DNA of 64,000 nucleotides, from the NCBI GenBank assembly GCA_018000455.1, contig JAGNJW010000006.1, forward strand, positions 62,001-126,000, written 5' to 3'. How positions within the stretch are numbered: position 1 is the stretch's first letter; every line of letters begins with the position of its first letter. Shown piece by piece: positions 8,535 to 18,883 of the stretch. The notes under the pieces are model-generated. The model was given only the letters and a program-made list of their open reading frames with translations, was not told the origin of the DNA and made no database searches. The DNA is from Acidobacteriota bacterium (GTDB lineage: Bacteria > Acidobacteriota > Vicinamibacteria > Vicinamibacterales > UBA2999). A program made the translations under genes and the position numbers.

Positions 8535-8636
8535 ATGATGTTTCGCGTATTGACCTGGAATTTCTCCGACACCGCCGAGCCGGTGGTCGCGGGCTTGCTG
8601 CTCGCGACGCTGCTCCTCGCCATCGTTCTCCTGTAA
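8535..8636 (+). CDS. 33-residue single-pass membrane peptide
   Basis: A very short frame (ATG 8535, second ATG 8538) preceded by a good Shine-Dalgarno, GGGAGG at 8525-8530. It encodes a polar N-terminal half (residues 1-15, including TWNFSDTAEP) and a Leu/Ala/Val-only C-terminal half (residues 17-33) long enough to span a membrane. Such peptides are often regulators or accessory subunits of membrane complexes. It resembles the KdpF size class but has a longer polar head, and there are no kdp genes near. Function unknown. A hairpin follows 19 nt after its stop. Confidence 0.6.
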   Translation: MMFRVLTWNFSDTAEPVVAGLLLATLLLAIVLL

Positions 8637-8654
8637 GCCGGAGGACGATCGCTG

Positions 8655-8695
8655 CGCCTGGCACGCACCCTACGTGGTGTCGTGGCCAGGCGTTT
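8655..8695. terminator. Hairpin terminator candidate between convergent genes
   Basis: CGCCTGGC (8655-8662) pairs with GCCAGGCG (8685-8692), with a further inner CACC/GGTG pairing, followed by TTT on the plus strand. It sits between the small membrane peptide gene and the convergent VWFA gene and could serve both. Confidence 0.5.
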
Positions 8696-8707
8696 CGACG
8701 TACAGCG

Positions 8708-9610
8708 CTAACGCGATCCGGGCGGCGCCTCGACCGCGGCCGAGTAACTCTTGCGGGCGCGAATGGTCACGCCGGGACGCTTCACCCGCACCTCGAGCTT
8801 GTGTGGTTTGCCGTCGAGCGTCTCGGGCGCAAAGGCGAGCAGGTACTGGCTGCGCAGTTCCTGCGAGACCCGGGTGAACGTCGATGCCAACAGGTCGGTC
8901 TTCTGCAGCTCGAACGAACCACCGCCAGTTTCCTCGGCGATCCGCCGGAGGTTGCGATCCGGGCGCGAGCGCACCCGGCGCACGCCGTTGAAGAAGTCGA
9001 CCGACAGCCCGATACCGTAGACCATCACTTCTTCGTCGCGCGCCCGATCCACGATCGCACCAAAGCGCGTCTTGCTCGCGGTGTCGTCGCCGTCGGTGAA
9101 GAGAAGCACGACCTTCCGGCCATCCACCCCCTGCAGGGCGTCGATGCTGAAGGCCAGACCGTCCCACAACCGCGTCGAGTTGCCGAACTGCAGGTCGTCG
9201 AGCGCCGCGATGAGCTCGTCGCGGTCGCTCGTGAAGGAGCCCGACAGCTGCAGCTTGTCGTTGAAGGCGCCGACCTGCGCGCGGTCGACGGGCAGCAGAC
9301 GGATGAGAAACTGCTCGGTGGCCTGGTTGAGCAGCTTGAGGTGCTCGGTCATGCTCGCGCTCGTGTCGAGCATCACGACGGCCGTGAACGGCTGCGGGTC
9401 GTTCGAGAACGACGAGATCGTCACCGCCTTCCCGTTGTCGAGGATCTCGAACTCATCCTGGGCCAGGTCGGCCACGAGTCGTCCGCTGTCGTCGACCGCC
9501 GTGGCATACACCGGCACGGTGCGCACGGCCGACCGGAACGTCGGTTGCTGCCCGGCCAGCATGGCGATGGAGCCGACGACGGCGAGGAGGGTGCACAGCA
9601 GGCGGGTCAT
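8708..9610 (-). CDS. VWFA-domain secreted protein, acidobacterial type
   Basis: A 300-residue protein of the VWFA-related family common in Acidobacteriota. The ATG at 9610 opens a signal peptide (residues 1-20, ending MLAGQQ). A beta-rich leader contains VYATAVDDSGRLV and DLAQDEFEILDNG, the usual start of this family. A von Willebrand A domain follows with the metal-site motif DTSASM and the later TDGDDTAS. The C-terminus (LEVRVKRPGVTIRARKSY) is also typical. Role unknown. A TACGCT box ends 7 nt before the ATG with TTGCGC 17 bp upstream, suggesting a leaderless transcript. Confidence 0.87.
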   Translation of the reverse strand: MTRLLCTLLAVVGSIAMLAGQQPTFRSAVRTVPVYATAVDDSGRLVADLAQDEFEILDNGKAVTISSFSNDPQPFTAVVMLDTSASMTEHLKLLNQATEQFLIRLLPVDRAQVGAFNDKLQLSGSFTSDRDELIAALDDLQFGNSTRLWDGLAFSIDALQGVDGRKVVLLFTDGDDTASKTRFGAIVDRARDEEVMVYGIGLSVDFFNGVRRVRSRPDRNLRRIAEETGGGSFELQKTDLLASTFTRVSQELRSQYLLAFAPETLDGKPHKLEVRVKRPGVTIRARKSYSAAVEAPPGSR

Positions 9611-9617
9611 ACCAGTC

Positions 9618-9646
9618 AGCGTAGCAACCGGGCCTCCACCGCGCAA
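9618..9646 (-). promoter_or_regulatory. Predicted promoter of the VWFA gene, leaderless geometry
   Basis: On the minus strand, TTGCGC and TACGCT (9618-9623) are separated by 17 bp. The -10 box ends 7 nt before the ATG at 9610, so transcription would begin at or next to the start codon. Confidence 0.5.
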
Positions 9647-9683
9647 CGCCTCACCGCACTTCGGGCGCCGGTTCCCGGCGCCG

Positions 9684-10112
9684 TCAAGGATGCTCCAGGG
9701 CAACCGTAAAGCTCACCGAGTTGGCTGCCTGGGCCGGTGCGAACACCTGCACGCAGTACGTCCCTACGGCCACTTCACCGCTGATTTCTGCCGAAGTGCC
9801 GTTGATGGCGACCGACGAGCGTGCGAGCAGGCACCCCGTGCCGTTCGCGTTGGGCACCCCCAGGCCGATCGAGAGTGGCGTGGCTGGGGCGATGGCGCTC
9901 ACGCTGGCCCTGACGGTGCCCGCGACCTGCGCGTAGAAGCTGCGTGACGCACTTCCTCCCGGGCCAACCGCCCCTGGGAAGGATACCGACACGGGTGAGG
10001 TGATGGTCGTGGTGTCGGTGCTGGAAGTCGGCGAAGTGGGGCTGTTACCGCAACCGGCGGCGCAAACGAGCCACATGGCGACGAGACCAGCGCGGCCAAA
10101 GCGGGGCGTCAT
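9684..10112 (-). CDS. Small lipoprotein, third of three tandem paralogues
   Basis: 142 residues with lipobox CAAGC (Cys21), a Thr/Ser-rich linker (residues 24-40) and a compact domain holding IGLGVPNANGTGC and VAVGTYCVQVF. The two preceding genes share the pattern G-x-G-x-GVP-x-GT-x-C and GxxCxxxxD/APG, so the three are paralogues. The fold looks like a small beta-sandwich (bacterial pre-peptidase C-terminal type) with a likely disulfide. The ATG overlaps the previous stop (ATGA), showing translational coupling. No function is known. Confidence 0.8.
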   Translation of the reverse strand: MTPRFGRAGLVAMWLVCAAGCGNSPTSPTSSTDTTTITSPVSVSFPGAVGPGGSASRSFYAQVAGTVRASVSAIAPATPLSIGLGVPNANGTGCLLARSSVAINGTSAEISGEVAVGTYCVQVFAPAQAANSVSFTVALEHP

Positions 10113-10543
10113 TCGTAGTACCCGATTCTCACGGCGAAGCGCACGGCCTGGGTCAGCGTGCCAGGGTCGAAGACCGACACGCACCACACGCCTTGTCTTG
10201 TGTACTCGCGAATCTGCGGCGACAGATCCGAGGTGGCCACCAGGCGCGTGCTCAGCACGCACTCGGTGCCGCGCGGTACGCCGAGGCCCAAGCCCACCCC
10301 AATGGCTGTCGCCTCGCGACTGTCGGTGGTCGTGACGCTCGCCAGGGTGACGAACACCCCGGAATCCTGCGTCACGGTGAAGGAGTAGAACTGCGTGTCG
10401 CGCACTGCGAGCGTGCCGGCGAACGCGCGCGACGCGCGGTACGCCAAGGTATCCGGAACCGATGGCGACGTTGGCGTCTGAGCGGTCTTGCCGCAGCCGG
10501 TCAACATGCCGGCCAGGCCGAGAGCGAGGATCAACCGAGTCAC
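10109..10543 (-). CDS. Small lipoprotein, second of three tandem paralogues
   Basis: 144 residues. The start is GTG at 10543, overlapping the stop of the upstream paralogue (GTGA); it gives a proper lipoprotein signal ending LTGC, which internal starts would cut. The domain shows FAGTLAVRDTQFYSF, GVGLGLGVPRGTEC and GVWCVSVFDPG, parallel to its neighbours. Its C-terminus lacks the VT(I/V)A(H/L)EHP-like ending of the other two and ends IGYYE. Outer-membrane or periplasmic attachment is likely. Confidence 0.8.
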   Translation of the reverse strand: MTRLILALGLAGMLTGCGKTAQTPTSPSVPDTLAYRASRAFAGTLAVRDTQFYSFTVTQDSGVFVTLASVTTTDSREATAIGVGLGLGVPRGTECVLSTRLVATSDLSPQIREYTRQGVWCVSVFDPGTLTQAVRFAVRIGYYE

Positions 10544-10989
10544 GGGTGTGCGATCGTGACCGAAAAAGGCGCTGGCGCGGCCAGGTTGCCAACGTCGTAG
10601 ATGCGCGCGCAGTAGGTGCCGGGCGAGAGCGTGGCGCTCACGTGCGGACCGGCGCCAGACTGGGTGTTGAGCGACGCAGTTGTACTGCAGTCCGTGCCGT
10701 CCGGCACGCCGACGCCCAGCCCCACCCACACGGTCGTTGGCACCGCGCCACCGCCCACGCTGTCGAGCGTCAGGGTGACGGTGCCGGTGGCACCGACATC
10801 GAAGGCATAGAAGCGGGAGCCGTTCACCGTCAGGTTGCCGGCGAATTGCTCCGACACCGTCGGAGCGACAACCGTTTCGGTGGTGGTCGTGGTGGTCGGT
10901 GAGGTGGGGGTGTCGTTGTTGCCGCAGGCTGCGGCGGTCGCGGAGTACAGAACGAGCACAAGATAGAACAGTCGCTGGCAGGCGGTCAT
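10540..10989 (-). CDS. Small lipoprotein, first of three tandem paralogues
   Basis: 149 residues, starting at the ATG at 10989 behind a GGGAGG Shine-Dalgarno. The signal ends AAACG, followed by a poly-Thr linker (near residues 27-37). The domain has FAGNLTVNGSRFYAFDV, VGLGVGVPDGTDC and GTYCARIYDVG. This is the promoter-proximal member of the overlapping trio, so all three are probably made in fixed proportion. Function unknown. Confidence 0.82.
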   Translation of the reverse strand: MTACQRLFYLVLVLYSATAAACGNNDTPTSPTTTTTTETVVAPTVSEQFAGNLTVNGSRFYAFDVGATGTVTLTLDSVGGGAVPTTVWVGLGVGVPDGTDCSTTASLNTQSGAGPHVSATLSPGTYCARIYDVGNLAAPAPFSVTIAHP

Positions 10990-11139
10990 CGCCTCCCGAC
11001 TTAGCAAAACCACTGCCACTGTGCCTCGGTGCCGCGCCCCGCCGAGATGAAGCGCTGCTGTCTCCACTTGGGAACGCCGCTGTCTCCGCTTGGGAACAAT
11101 CGTGTCCTCTGTCGGCGTCAGTCTGCCGCCGCACTGCAC

Positions 11140-11145
11140 TACGAT
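11140..11145 (+). promoter_or_regulatory. -10 box TACGAT six bases before a GTG start
   Basis: TACGAT ends 6 nt before the GTG at 11152, the spacing expected of a leaderless transcript. The rest of the 10990-11151 gap contains a short imperfect direct repeat near 11050-11095 (TGTCTCC-CTTGGGAAC, twice) of unknown meaning. Confidence 0.4.
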
Positions 11146-11151
11146 CAAGGC

Positions 11152-11424
11152 GTGTCGCGCCCAGTGGATGCCGGGTTGTGTGGCCACTGCGCCTGGAGCC
11201 GCAAGGTATCGACCGCGGTGTCGACCTTCATCATGTGCTCCCGTGGGCTGAGCGATCCCGCCTTTGCGAAGTACCCCAGGCTGCCGGTGGTGGCGTGCCC
11301 AGGGTACGAGCCCGGGCAGCCGCCGCGCCCCGATCCAGGGGCAAGCCGACGCAGTAAGCTGGGTGTGTGTTCAAAGGAGAGACGATGTCGAAGACGATGT
11401 TCGGATGGGGGCTGGCGCTCGTGA
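11152..11424 (+). CDS. Small Cys-rich protein (probable metal-binding), GTG start
   Basis: 90 residues from a GTG; a second GTG 12 nt on is possible. Residues 10-52 carry CGHC, then FIMCSRG, SDPAFAKYPRLPV and ACPGYEPG. Four Cys in CxxC...C...C spacing suggest a small zinc-binding fold. I recall similar short proteins with an (S/T)DPRFPKYPxLPVxxCPGYE signature in acidobacterial and related genomes. The C-terminal part overlaps the first 40 nt of the next gene in another frame and is low in information; a shorter protein may be the functional unit. Role unknown. Confidence 0.6.
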   Translation: MSRPVDAGLCGHCAWSRKVSTAVSTFIMCSRGLSDPAFAKYPRLPVVACPGYEPGQPPRPDPGASRRSKLGVCSKERRCRRRCSDGGWRS

Positions 11425-12458
11425 TGGCCGCGCTTGGCGGCTCTGCGTGCGCCGACGCTCAGACGGCGCCGCCCCAGGCCCCCGCGCCCGGTACCGGCGA
11501 TCAGGACCAGGTGGTGGCCACGGTCGGCGACAAGACGTTCACGCTCAAGGACGTCGAGGCGCGGTGGCAGACGGAAGATCCCGGCGAACGCGCCCGCGTG
11601 ACGCAGTTGCTCTACCAGCACCGTCGCCAGAGCATCGATCTGCTGGTTGGCGATCACTTGATTGAGGCGGCGGCGAAGAAGGCGGGCCAGCCGAAGGACA
11701 CGTTTCTTGCGGCGGAGCTCGAGAAGCGCCGCGGTGCGATCACCGACGCCGACATCCAGAAGGTCTACGACGAGAACCGCGATCGCGTTGGCGCGTCCAC
11801 GGTGGCCGACCTCAAGGAGTCGATCACCAAGTTCATCGGCGGCAGTCGCGATGCCCAGAACATGGCCGTGCTCGTGAACGAGCTCAAGGCCGCGGGTCCA
11901 GCGGTGAGCATCGCGCTCGATCCGCCGCGCTCCGAAGTTGCTATTGCCGCACACGACCCGACACGGGGGCTGGCGGATGCGCCGGTGACGATCGTCGAGT
12001 TCTCGGAGTATCAGTGCCCGTTCTGTGCTCGCGTCACGCCCACACTCAAGGCGCTGGAACAGAAATACCCCGGCAAGATCCGCTTCGTCTTCAAGGACTT
12101 CCCGCTGCAGAACCACCTCCAGGCGCCCAAGGCGGCCGAAGCGGCGCACTGCGCCGGCGATCAAGGGAAGTACTGGGAGCTGCACGACCGGCTGTTCGCC
12201 AACCAGCAGCTGCTGCAGGTGCCGGAGCTCAAGAAACACGCCGCCGCCGTCGGGCTCGATCAAGCCGCCTTCGACCAGTGCCTCGACTCGGGCAAGCATG
12301 CCGACAACGTACAGGCCGATCTCGACCTTGGCAGCCAGATGGGCGTGGGCTCGACGCCCACGCTGTACATCAACGGACGCGTCGTCACCGGCGCGCAGCC
12401 GTTGGCGGTCTTCGAGAGCATCATCGACGAGGAGCTGGCGCGGAAGTCTGGGAAATAG
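11385..12458 (+). CDS. DsbA-like thiol oxidoreductase with helical N-terminal domain
   Basis: A 357-residue exported protein. The ATG at 11385 follows an AAAGGAG Shine-Dalgarno. A signal peptide occupies residues 1-23. Residues 40-150 resemble the N-terminal helical region of SurA/PpiC chaperones (VVATVGDKTFTLKDVEARW, then repeated helices). Residues 185-355 are a DsbA/thioredoxin domain: CPFC at 211-214 and the cis-Pro segment GSTPTLYING. This architecture is common for periplasmic DsbA-type proteins that introduce or isomerise disulfides. Disulfide-rich lipoproteins are encoded next door. Confidence 0.9.
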   Translation: MSKTMFGWGLALVMAALGGSACADAQTAPPQAPAPGTGDQDQVVATVGDKTFTLKDVEARWQTEDPGERARVTQLLYQHRRQSIDLLVGDHLIEAAAKKAGQPKDTFLAAELEKRRGAITDADIQKVYDENRDRVGASTVADLKESITKFIGGSRDAQNMAVLVNELKAAGPAVSIALDPPRSEVAIAAHDPTRGLADAPVTIVEFSEYQCPFCARVTPTLKALEQKYPGKIRFVFKDFPLQNHLQAPKAAEAAHCAGDQGKYWELHDRLFANQQLLQVPELKKHAAAVGLDQAAFDQCLDSGKHADNVQADLDLGSQMGVGSTPTLYINGRVVTGAQPLAVFESIIDEELARKSGK

Positions 12459-12507
12459 GGGATCGGGGCCAGGCCCCTTACGAATCAGTAAGGAGCCTCG
12501 CCCCCGT

Positions 12508-13482
12508 TCAGTTCGTCAGGAGCACGACTTTCCCGCGCGCGCCCGGCGCCATCACGCGCCGGTGGGCCTCGGCCGCCTCGGCGAGCGGGAGTTCCGTGCC
12601 CACGACGGGACGTAGCGCCCCCGACGCCAGTGCCTGGCCGAGCGCTTCGTGCCCGCGCGCCACTTCCTCAGCGGTCAGCCCCCACAACGCGAGACCCGTG
12701 ACCACGGCGTGCTTGGCCATGATCTTCCGTGGATCGATTTCGATCCGGCCGCGGCTGCCGATGATCACGATGCGTCCCCGCGGCGCGATCATCGTCAGAT
12801 CGTGGTCGAGGTTCACGTTGGCCAGCATCTCGAGGATGATGTCGGGCCCACGGCCGCTCGTGAGCGCCTGAATCCGCTCGACGTGCGCCCGATCGCGGTG
12901 AGCCACGACGTGATGGGCGCCTTCGGCCGCCACCAGCGCTTGCCCGTCGTCGGTGCCGGCCGTGCCGATCACGGTGAGTCCTGCGGCCCGTGCCATCTGC
13001 ACCGCGGCGAGCCCTACCGAGCCACTGGCCCCGTGCACGAGCACGACATCACCACCGCGGGGTGTCGCCCGTTCGAGGGCGACGTGGGCGGTGAGGCCAG
13101 GCACGTTGACGGCGGCGCCCTCGGCGAACGACACGCGATCTGGCAAGGCGTGCACCTGCCCGGGCGTGCAGAGCACGACCTGCCGGTAGGCGCCGTAGGC
13201 CTGGTGGTCGGCGGTGCCGCCCGTGTAGACGCGGTCGCCCACCGCCAGGCCGTCCACGCCGGTGCCAATCGCCTCCACCACGCCGGCGCCGTCGGCGCCT
13301 GGTGAGTAGGGCAGAGGTGGCTTGATGGCGTAGGTGCCTGTCAGCATGTAGGTGTCAAACGGGTTCACGCCCACGGCATGCAGCCGCACCCTGACCTGCC
13401 CTGGCCCGGGCTGCTGGTCCGGCAGGTCGTCGTAGCGAAGGACGTCGGGGCCGCCGAAGGCGTGCGCGCGGATGGCTTTCAT
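12508..13482 (-). CDS. NADPH:quinone oxidoreductase, zeta-crystallin-like MDR family
   Basis: 324 residues of the medium-chain dehydrogenase/reductase superfamily, quinone-reductase branch. The N-terminus MKAIRAHAFGGPDVLRY is diagnostic. The cofactor motif is VHGASGSVGLAAVQMARAAG, and the catalytic zinc ligands of alcohol dehydrogenases are missing, as expected for this branch. It likely reduces quinones or enones with NADPH in the cytoplasm. The ATG at 13482 is 7 nt after a TAGAAT box. The wide frame continues upstream without signals. It is convergent with the DsbA-like gene. Confidence 0.93.
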   Translation of the reverse strand: MKAIRAHAFGGPDVLRYDDLPDQQPGPGQVRVRLHAVGVNPFDTYMLTGTYAIKPPLPYSPGADGAGVVEAIGTGVDGLAVGDRVYTGGTADHQAYGAYRQVVLCTPGQVHALPDRVSFAEGAAVNVPGLTAHVALERATPRGGDVVLVHGASGSVGLAAVQMARAAGLTVIGTAGTDDGQALVAAEGAHHVVAHRDRAHVERIQALTSGRGPDIILEMLANVNLDHDLTMIAPRGRIVIIGSRGRIEIDPRKIMAKHAVVTGLALWGLTAEEVARGHEALGQALASGALRPVVGTELPLAEAAEAHRRVMAPGARGKVVLLTN

Positions 13483-13489
13483 GACGGCA

Positions 13490-13495
13490 ATTCTA
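13490..13495 (-). promoter_or_regulatory. -10 box TAGAAT of the quinone oxidoreductase gene
   Basis: On the minus strand TAGAAT ends 7 nt before the ATG at 13482. No clear -35 is visible. The geometry implies a leaderless or nearly leaderless mRNA. Confidence 0.45.
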
Positions 13496-13564
13496 GAACA
13501 GGGCCGAGGCCCGAGCGGAGCATTGGTCGCGCCCCTAGCCGCTAGCCCCGTCCCCCAGTACGCT

Positions 13565-14137
13565 ATGTCAATGAACTGGCTGTCCCGACTGGAATCACCG
13601 CAGAACGCCCTGGCAGTGCTCACGGCGATGATCACGCCAGCCGTGCTCATCTCAGCCTGTGGCGCCCTCATCTTCTCGACCAGCTCCCGCCTCGGCCGCG
13701 TCGTCGACCGCGTGCGCGCCCTGTCCGAGAAGTTCGAGCTGCTGGCCAAGCATCCCGAGGGCGACGACATGGCCGCCGACCGCCGCCAGCTGGTCTTCTC
13801 ACAGCTCGATCGCCAGACGTCGCGGGCGCGTCTCATTCAGCGGGCGATGGTGGCGTTCTACACCGCGCTCGGCATTTTCGTGGCCACGAGCGTCGCCATC
13901 GCCGTGGTGGCCGCCGTCGACGGCAGCTTCACCTGGGTGGCGGTGGTGTTCGGCGTCACCGGTGGCTTGTTCATGTTCTACGGCAGCGTCCTGCTGGTCA
14001 TCGAGTCGCGGATGGCCATGGGGGCCATCACCTCCGAGATGGACTTCGTGTGGAAGGTCAGCACGCGCTACGCGGCGGGCAAGCTGGATGAGGCGCGCGG
14101 CGGTCCGGCCACCTGGCTCGGCAAGAAGATCGGCTGA
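13565..14137 (+). CDS. DUF2721-like integral membrane protein
   Basis: 190 residues (188 if the second ATG at 13571 is used; that one sits exactly 6 nt after a TACGCT box, matching the leaderless pattern). There is one hydrophobic segment near residues 15-35 and two more near 100-150 (FYTALGIFVATSVAIAVVA, then VVFGVTGGLFMFYGS). Between them lies a cytosolic helical stretch with RLGRVVDRVRALSEKFE. The pattern matches small uncharacterised DUF2721 proteins. Divergent from the quinone oxidoreductase gene. No function is known. Confidence 0.75.
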   Translation: MSMNWLSRLESPQNALAVLTAMITPAVLISACGALIFSTSSRLGRVVDRVRALSEKFELLAKHPEGDDMAADRRQLVFSQLDRQTSRARLIQRAMVAFYTALGIFVATSVAIAVVAAVDGSFTWVAVVFGVTGGLFMFYGSVLLVIESRMAMGAITSEMDFVWKVSTRYAAGKLDEARGGPATWLGKKIG

Positions 14138-14174
14138 TTACCAGGCCCGCACCCCCGTCGCCGCGGGCCGGGTG

Positions 14175-14180
14175 TATACT
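14175..14180 (+). promoter_or_regulatory. Candidate -10 box TATACT upstream of the cox-like operon
   Basis: TATACT lies 58 nt before the start of the small-subunit gene; no convincing -35 accompanies it. It is the best sigma-70-like signal in the 101-bp gap. Confidence 0.35.
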
Positions 14181-14238
14181 CCGCCCCTCGCGACGACCGC
14201 TCATGCGGCCGCCACGAACCTTTTCGCAGGGGGTTCCC

Positions 14239-14711
14239 ATGGCTGTGCCCGTCTCACTGACCGTCAACGGTCAGTCCCACCAGCACGACGTCGATCCGCG
14301 GCTGCTGCTCGTCCACTTCATCCGCGATGTCCTCGGGCTGACCGGCACCAAGGTCGCCTGCGACACCAGTCAATGTGGCTCGTGTACCCTGCTCGTCGAT
14401 GGCATCGCCGTCAAGTCCTGCACGTGCCTGACGGCGCAGGTCGACGGCGCCGCCATCACGACCATCGAGGGCCTGGCCGCGCCGGGCACCCTCCATCCCA
14501 TCCAGGAGGCCTTCTGGAACAAGCACGGGCTGCAGTGCGGGTTCTGCACGCCGGGGATGGTCTTCGCCACCCACGAGTTGCTGCGCCAGAACCCCGACCC
14601 GACGCCCGAGGAGATCCGCCACGGCCTCGACGGCAATCTCTGCCGCTGCACCGGCTACCAGAACATCGTGCGCTCGGTGCAGGATGCCGCCAAGGCGATG
14701 GGAGGCGCAAG

Positions 14712-14715
<4 letters not shown>
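14239..14715 (+). CDS. coxS: Molybdenum hydroxylase [2Fe-2S] small subunit (CoxS-like)
   Basis: 158 residues. Start ATG 14239 behind CAGGGGG. The plant-type [2Fe-2S] cluster is bound by CDTSQCGSC and a later Cys, and the second cluster by CGFCTPGM and CRCTGY. This is the electron-transfer subunit of the xanthine dehydrogenase / CO dehydrogenase family: it passes electrons from the molybdenum site in the large subunit to FAD in the medium subunit. First gene of an S-L-M-D-E-G operon; its stop overlaps the GTG of the large-subunit gene. Confidence 0.93.
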
Positions 14716-17069
<2,354 letters not shown>

Positions 17070-17070
17070 T

Positions 17071-17940
17071 ATGTACGCGCCGTCATTCGACTATCACCGC
17101 GCCTCGTCGGTGGCCGAGGCGCAGCAGCTGCTCGCCGCCAACCCGGGGGCGAAGTTGCTCGCCGGCGGGCACAGCCTGCTGCCGATGCTGAAGCTGCGCC
17201 TGGCCGCGCCCAGCGCGCTCATCGACATCGGACAAATTACCGCGCTCAAGGGCATTGCCGTGTCCGATGGGGGTCTGCGCATCGGCGCCATGACCACGCA
17301 CGCCGAGGTCGCCGCGTCGCCCCTCATCGGCACGCACTGCCCGGTCGTGGCCGAGGCCGCGGCCCGGATTGGCGACATGGCCGTCAGAAACCGCGGCACG
17401 ATCGGCGGCAGCGTCGCTCACGCCGACCCGGCCGCCGACCTGCCCACCGTGCTCAGCGCGGTTGGCGCGCGGATGGAGATCGCCGGCGCCGGCGGGAAGG
17501 CGCGCGTCGTCGAGGCCGCGAACTTCTTCGAGGGCCTGATGGCGACCGCGGTCGGCGAGGGCGAGATCCTCACGGCCATCCTGGTGCCCGCCGCCGCGGC
17601 CGGTACGGGCGCCGCGTATGCCAAGTTCGCGCATCCGGCGTCGCGCTATGCGGTGGTGGGCGCTGCGGCGGTCGTCGCCGTCGCCCGCGGTGTCTGCAGC
17701 CGCGCCATCATCATCGTTGGCGGCGTCACCGCCACGCCGGCTCGGCTGGGCTCGGTGGAAGCTGCGCTCACGGGCGCGCGGCTCACGGCCGATGTCATTG
17801 CCGCGGCATCGGCGAAGGTCGCCGGCGATCTCGCCGGCGACCTCATGGGCGACCTGTTCGCGTCGGCCGAGTACCGGCGGCACGTGGCCGGCGCCTGGGT
17901 GGCCAAGGCCGTGACGGCCGCCGCCGACCGGGCGCGGTGA
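17071..17940 (+). CDS. coxM: Molybdenum hydroxylase FAD-binding subunit (CoxM-like)
   Basis: 289 residues starting 1 bp after the large-subunit stop. Two flavin-binding motifs are clear: AGGHSLLPMLKLRLA (residues 31-45) and TIGGSVAHADPAADLP (residues 110-125). It takes electrons from the small subunit and hands them to quinone, NAD or oxygen. The C-terminal domain has the CO dehydrogenase flavoprotein fold. With the two preceding genes it forms the full L-M-S heterotrimer. Confidence 0.93.
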   Translation: MYAPSFDYHRASSVAEAQQLLAANPGAKLLAGGHSLLPMLKLRLAAPSALIDIGQITALKGIAVSDGGLRIGAMTTHAEVAASPLIGTHCPVVAEAAARIGDMAVRNRGTIGGSVAHADPAADLPTVLSAVGARMEIAGAGGKARVVEAANFFEGLMATAVGEGEILTAILVPAAAAGTGAAYAKFAHPASRYAVVGAAAVVAVARGVCSRAIIIVGGVTATPARLGSVEAALTGARLTADVIAAASAKVAGDLAGDLMGDLFASAEYRRHVAGAWVAKAVTAAADRAR

Positions 17941-18860
17941 GCCCGACACCCCTGTTCGCGTCGATCGACGACGTCCAGACACGCCTGGCCGGCGCGGGCT
18001 ACGTGGCCGACCGCGGACTGGCGACGTCGATCTATCTGGCCGTCACGCTGCGCCGGCCGGTGTTCCTCGAGGGCGAGGCCGGCGTGGGCAAGACGTCGGT
18101 CGCCGCGGCGATCGCCGCCGCGCTCGGCGTCGAGCTCATCCGGCTCCAATGCTACGAGGGGCTCGACATCTCGCACGCCGTCTACGAATGGGATTACGCA
18201 CGCCAGCTACTGGAGCTGCGGATTCTCGAGGCGGTCGACACGGTGGATCGCGTGTCGGCGCGCCGCGAGCTCTTCAGCGACCGCTACCTGCTGAAGCGGC
18301 CGTTGCTGCGCGCCCTCGAAGGCGAGGTCGGTCGCCCGCCGGTGCTGCTCATCGATGAGGTCGATCGCGCCGACGAAGAGTTCGAGGGCTACCTGCTCGA
18401 ACTCCTGTCCGAATACCGCATCACGATCCCCGAGCTCGGCACGATCGAAGCGATCGAACCGCCGGTGGTCGTGCTGACCTCGAACCGCACGCGCGAAGTG
18501 CACGACGCGCTGAAGCGCCGCTGTCTCTACCAGTGGATCGAATACCCGGCCTTCGACAAGGAACTCGCCATCGTGCGCCAGAAGGTGCCGGCGGCACCAG
18601 GTGAGCTGTCGCACCAGGTCACGGCAGTCGTGCAGGAACTGCGCACGGCGGAGCTGTACAAGGCGCCAGGCATCTCCGAGACCCTCGATTGGGTGGCGGC
18701 GCTCGTGGCGCTCGACAAGACTGCCCTCGACCCGTCGACCATCGAGGAGACGCTCGGCGTGGTGCTCAAGGCGCGCGAAGACATCGAGGCGATGAAGGGC
18801 GAGCGGCTTCAGGGGATTCTCGCCCGCGCCATGCTGCAGGGCGTCCGCCGGAGCGGCTGA
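17937..18860 (+). CDS. coxD: MoxR-type AAA+ ATPase (CoxD-like maturation factor)
   Basis: 307 residues from a GTG overlapping the previous stop by 4 nt. Walker A is GEAGVGKT (46-53), Walker B LLIDEVDRADEEFE (D140, E141), with sensor-1 VVVLTSNRTREVHD. In Oligotropha, CoxD is the chaperone-like ATPase that, with CoxE, helps build the copper-sulfur-molybdenum centre. Its presence beside a form II enzyme suggests maturation of the molybdenum cofactor site in general. It should act as a hexamer in the cytoplasm with the VWA protein encoded next. Confidence 0.92.
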   Translation: MSPTPLFASIDDVQTRLAGAGYVADRGLATSIYLAVTLRRPVFLEGEAGVGKTSVAAAIAAALGVELIRLQCYEGLDISHAVYEWDYARQLLELRILEAVDTVDRVSARRELFSDRYLLKRPLLRALEGEVGRPPVLLIDEVDRADEEFEGYLLELLSEYRITIPELGTIEAIEPPVVVLTSNRTREVHDALKRRCLYQWIEYPAFDKELAIVRQKVPAAPGELSHQVTAVVQELRTAELYKAPGISETLDWVAALVALDKTALDPSTIEETLGVVLKAREDIEAMKGERLQGILARAMLQGVRRSG

Positions 18861-18883
18861 CCCCGTCACCGGGTGCGCACGTC

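Noticed and set aside
8535..8636. Naming the small membrane peptide KdpF
   Set aside because: It has the size but a longer polar N-terminus, and no kdpA, kdpB or kdpC gene is present in the window.
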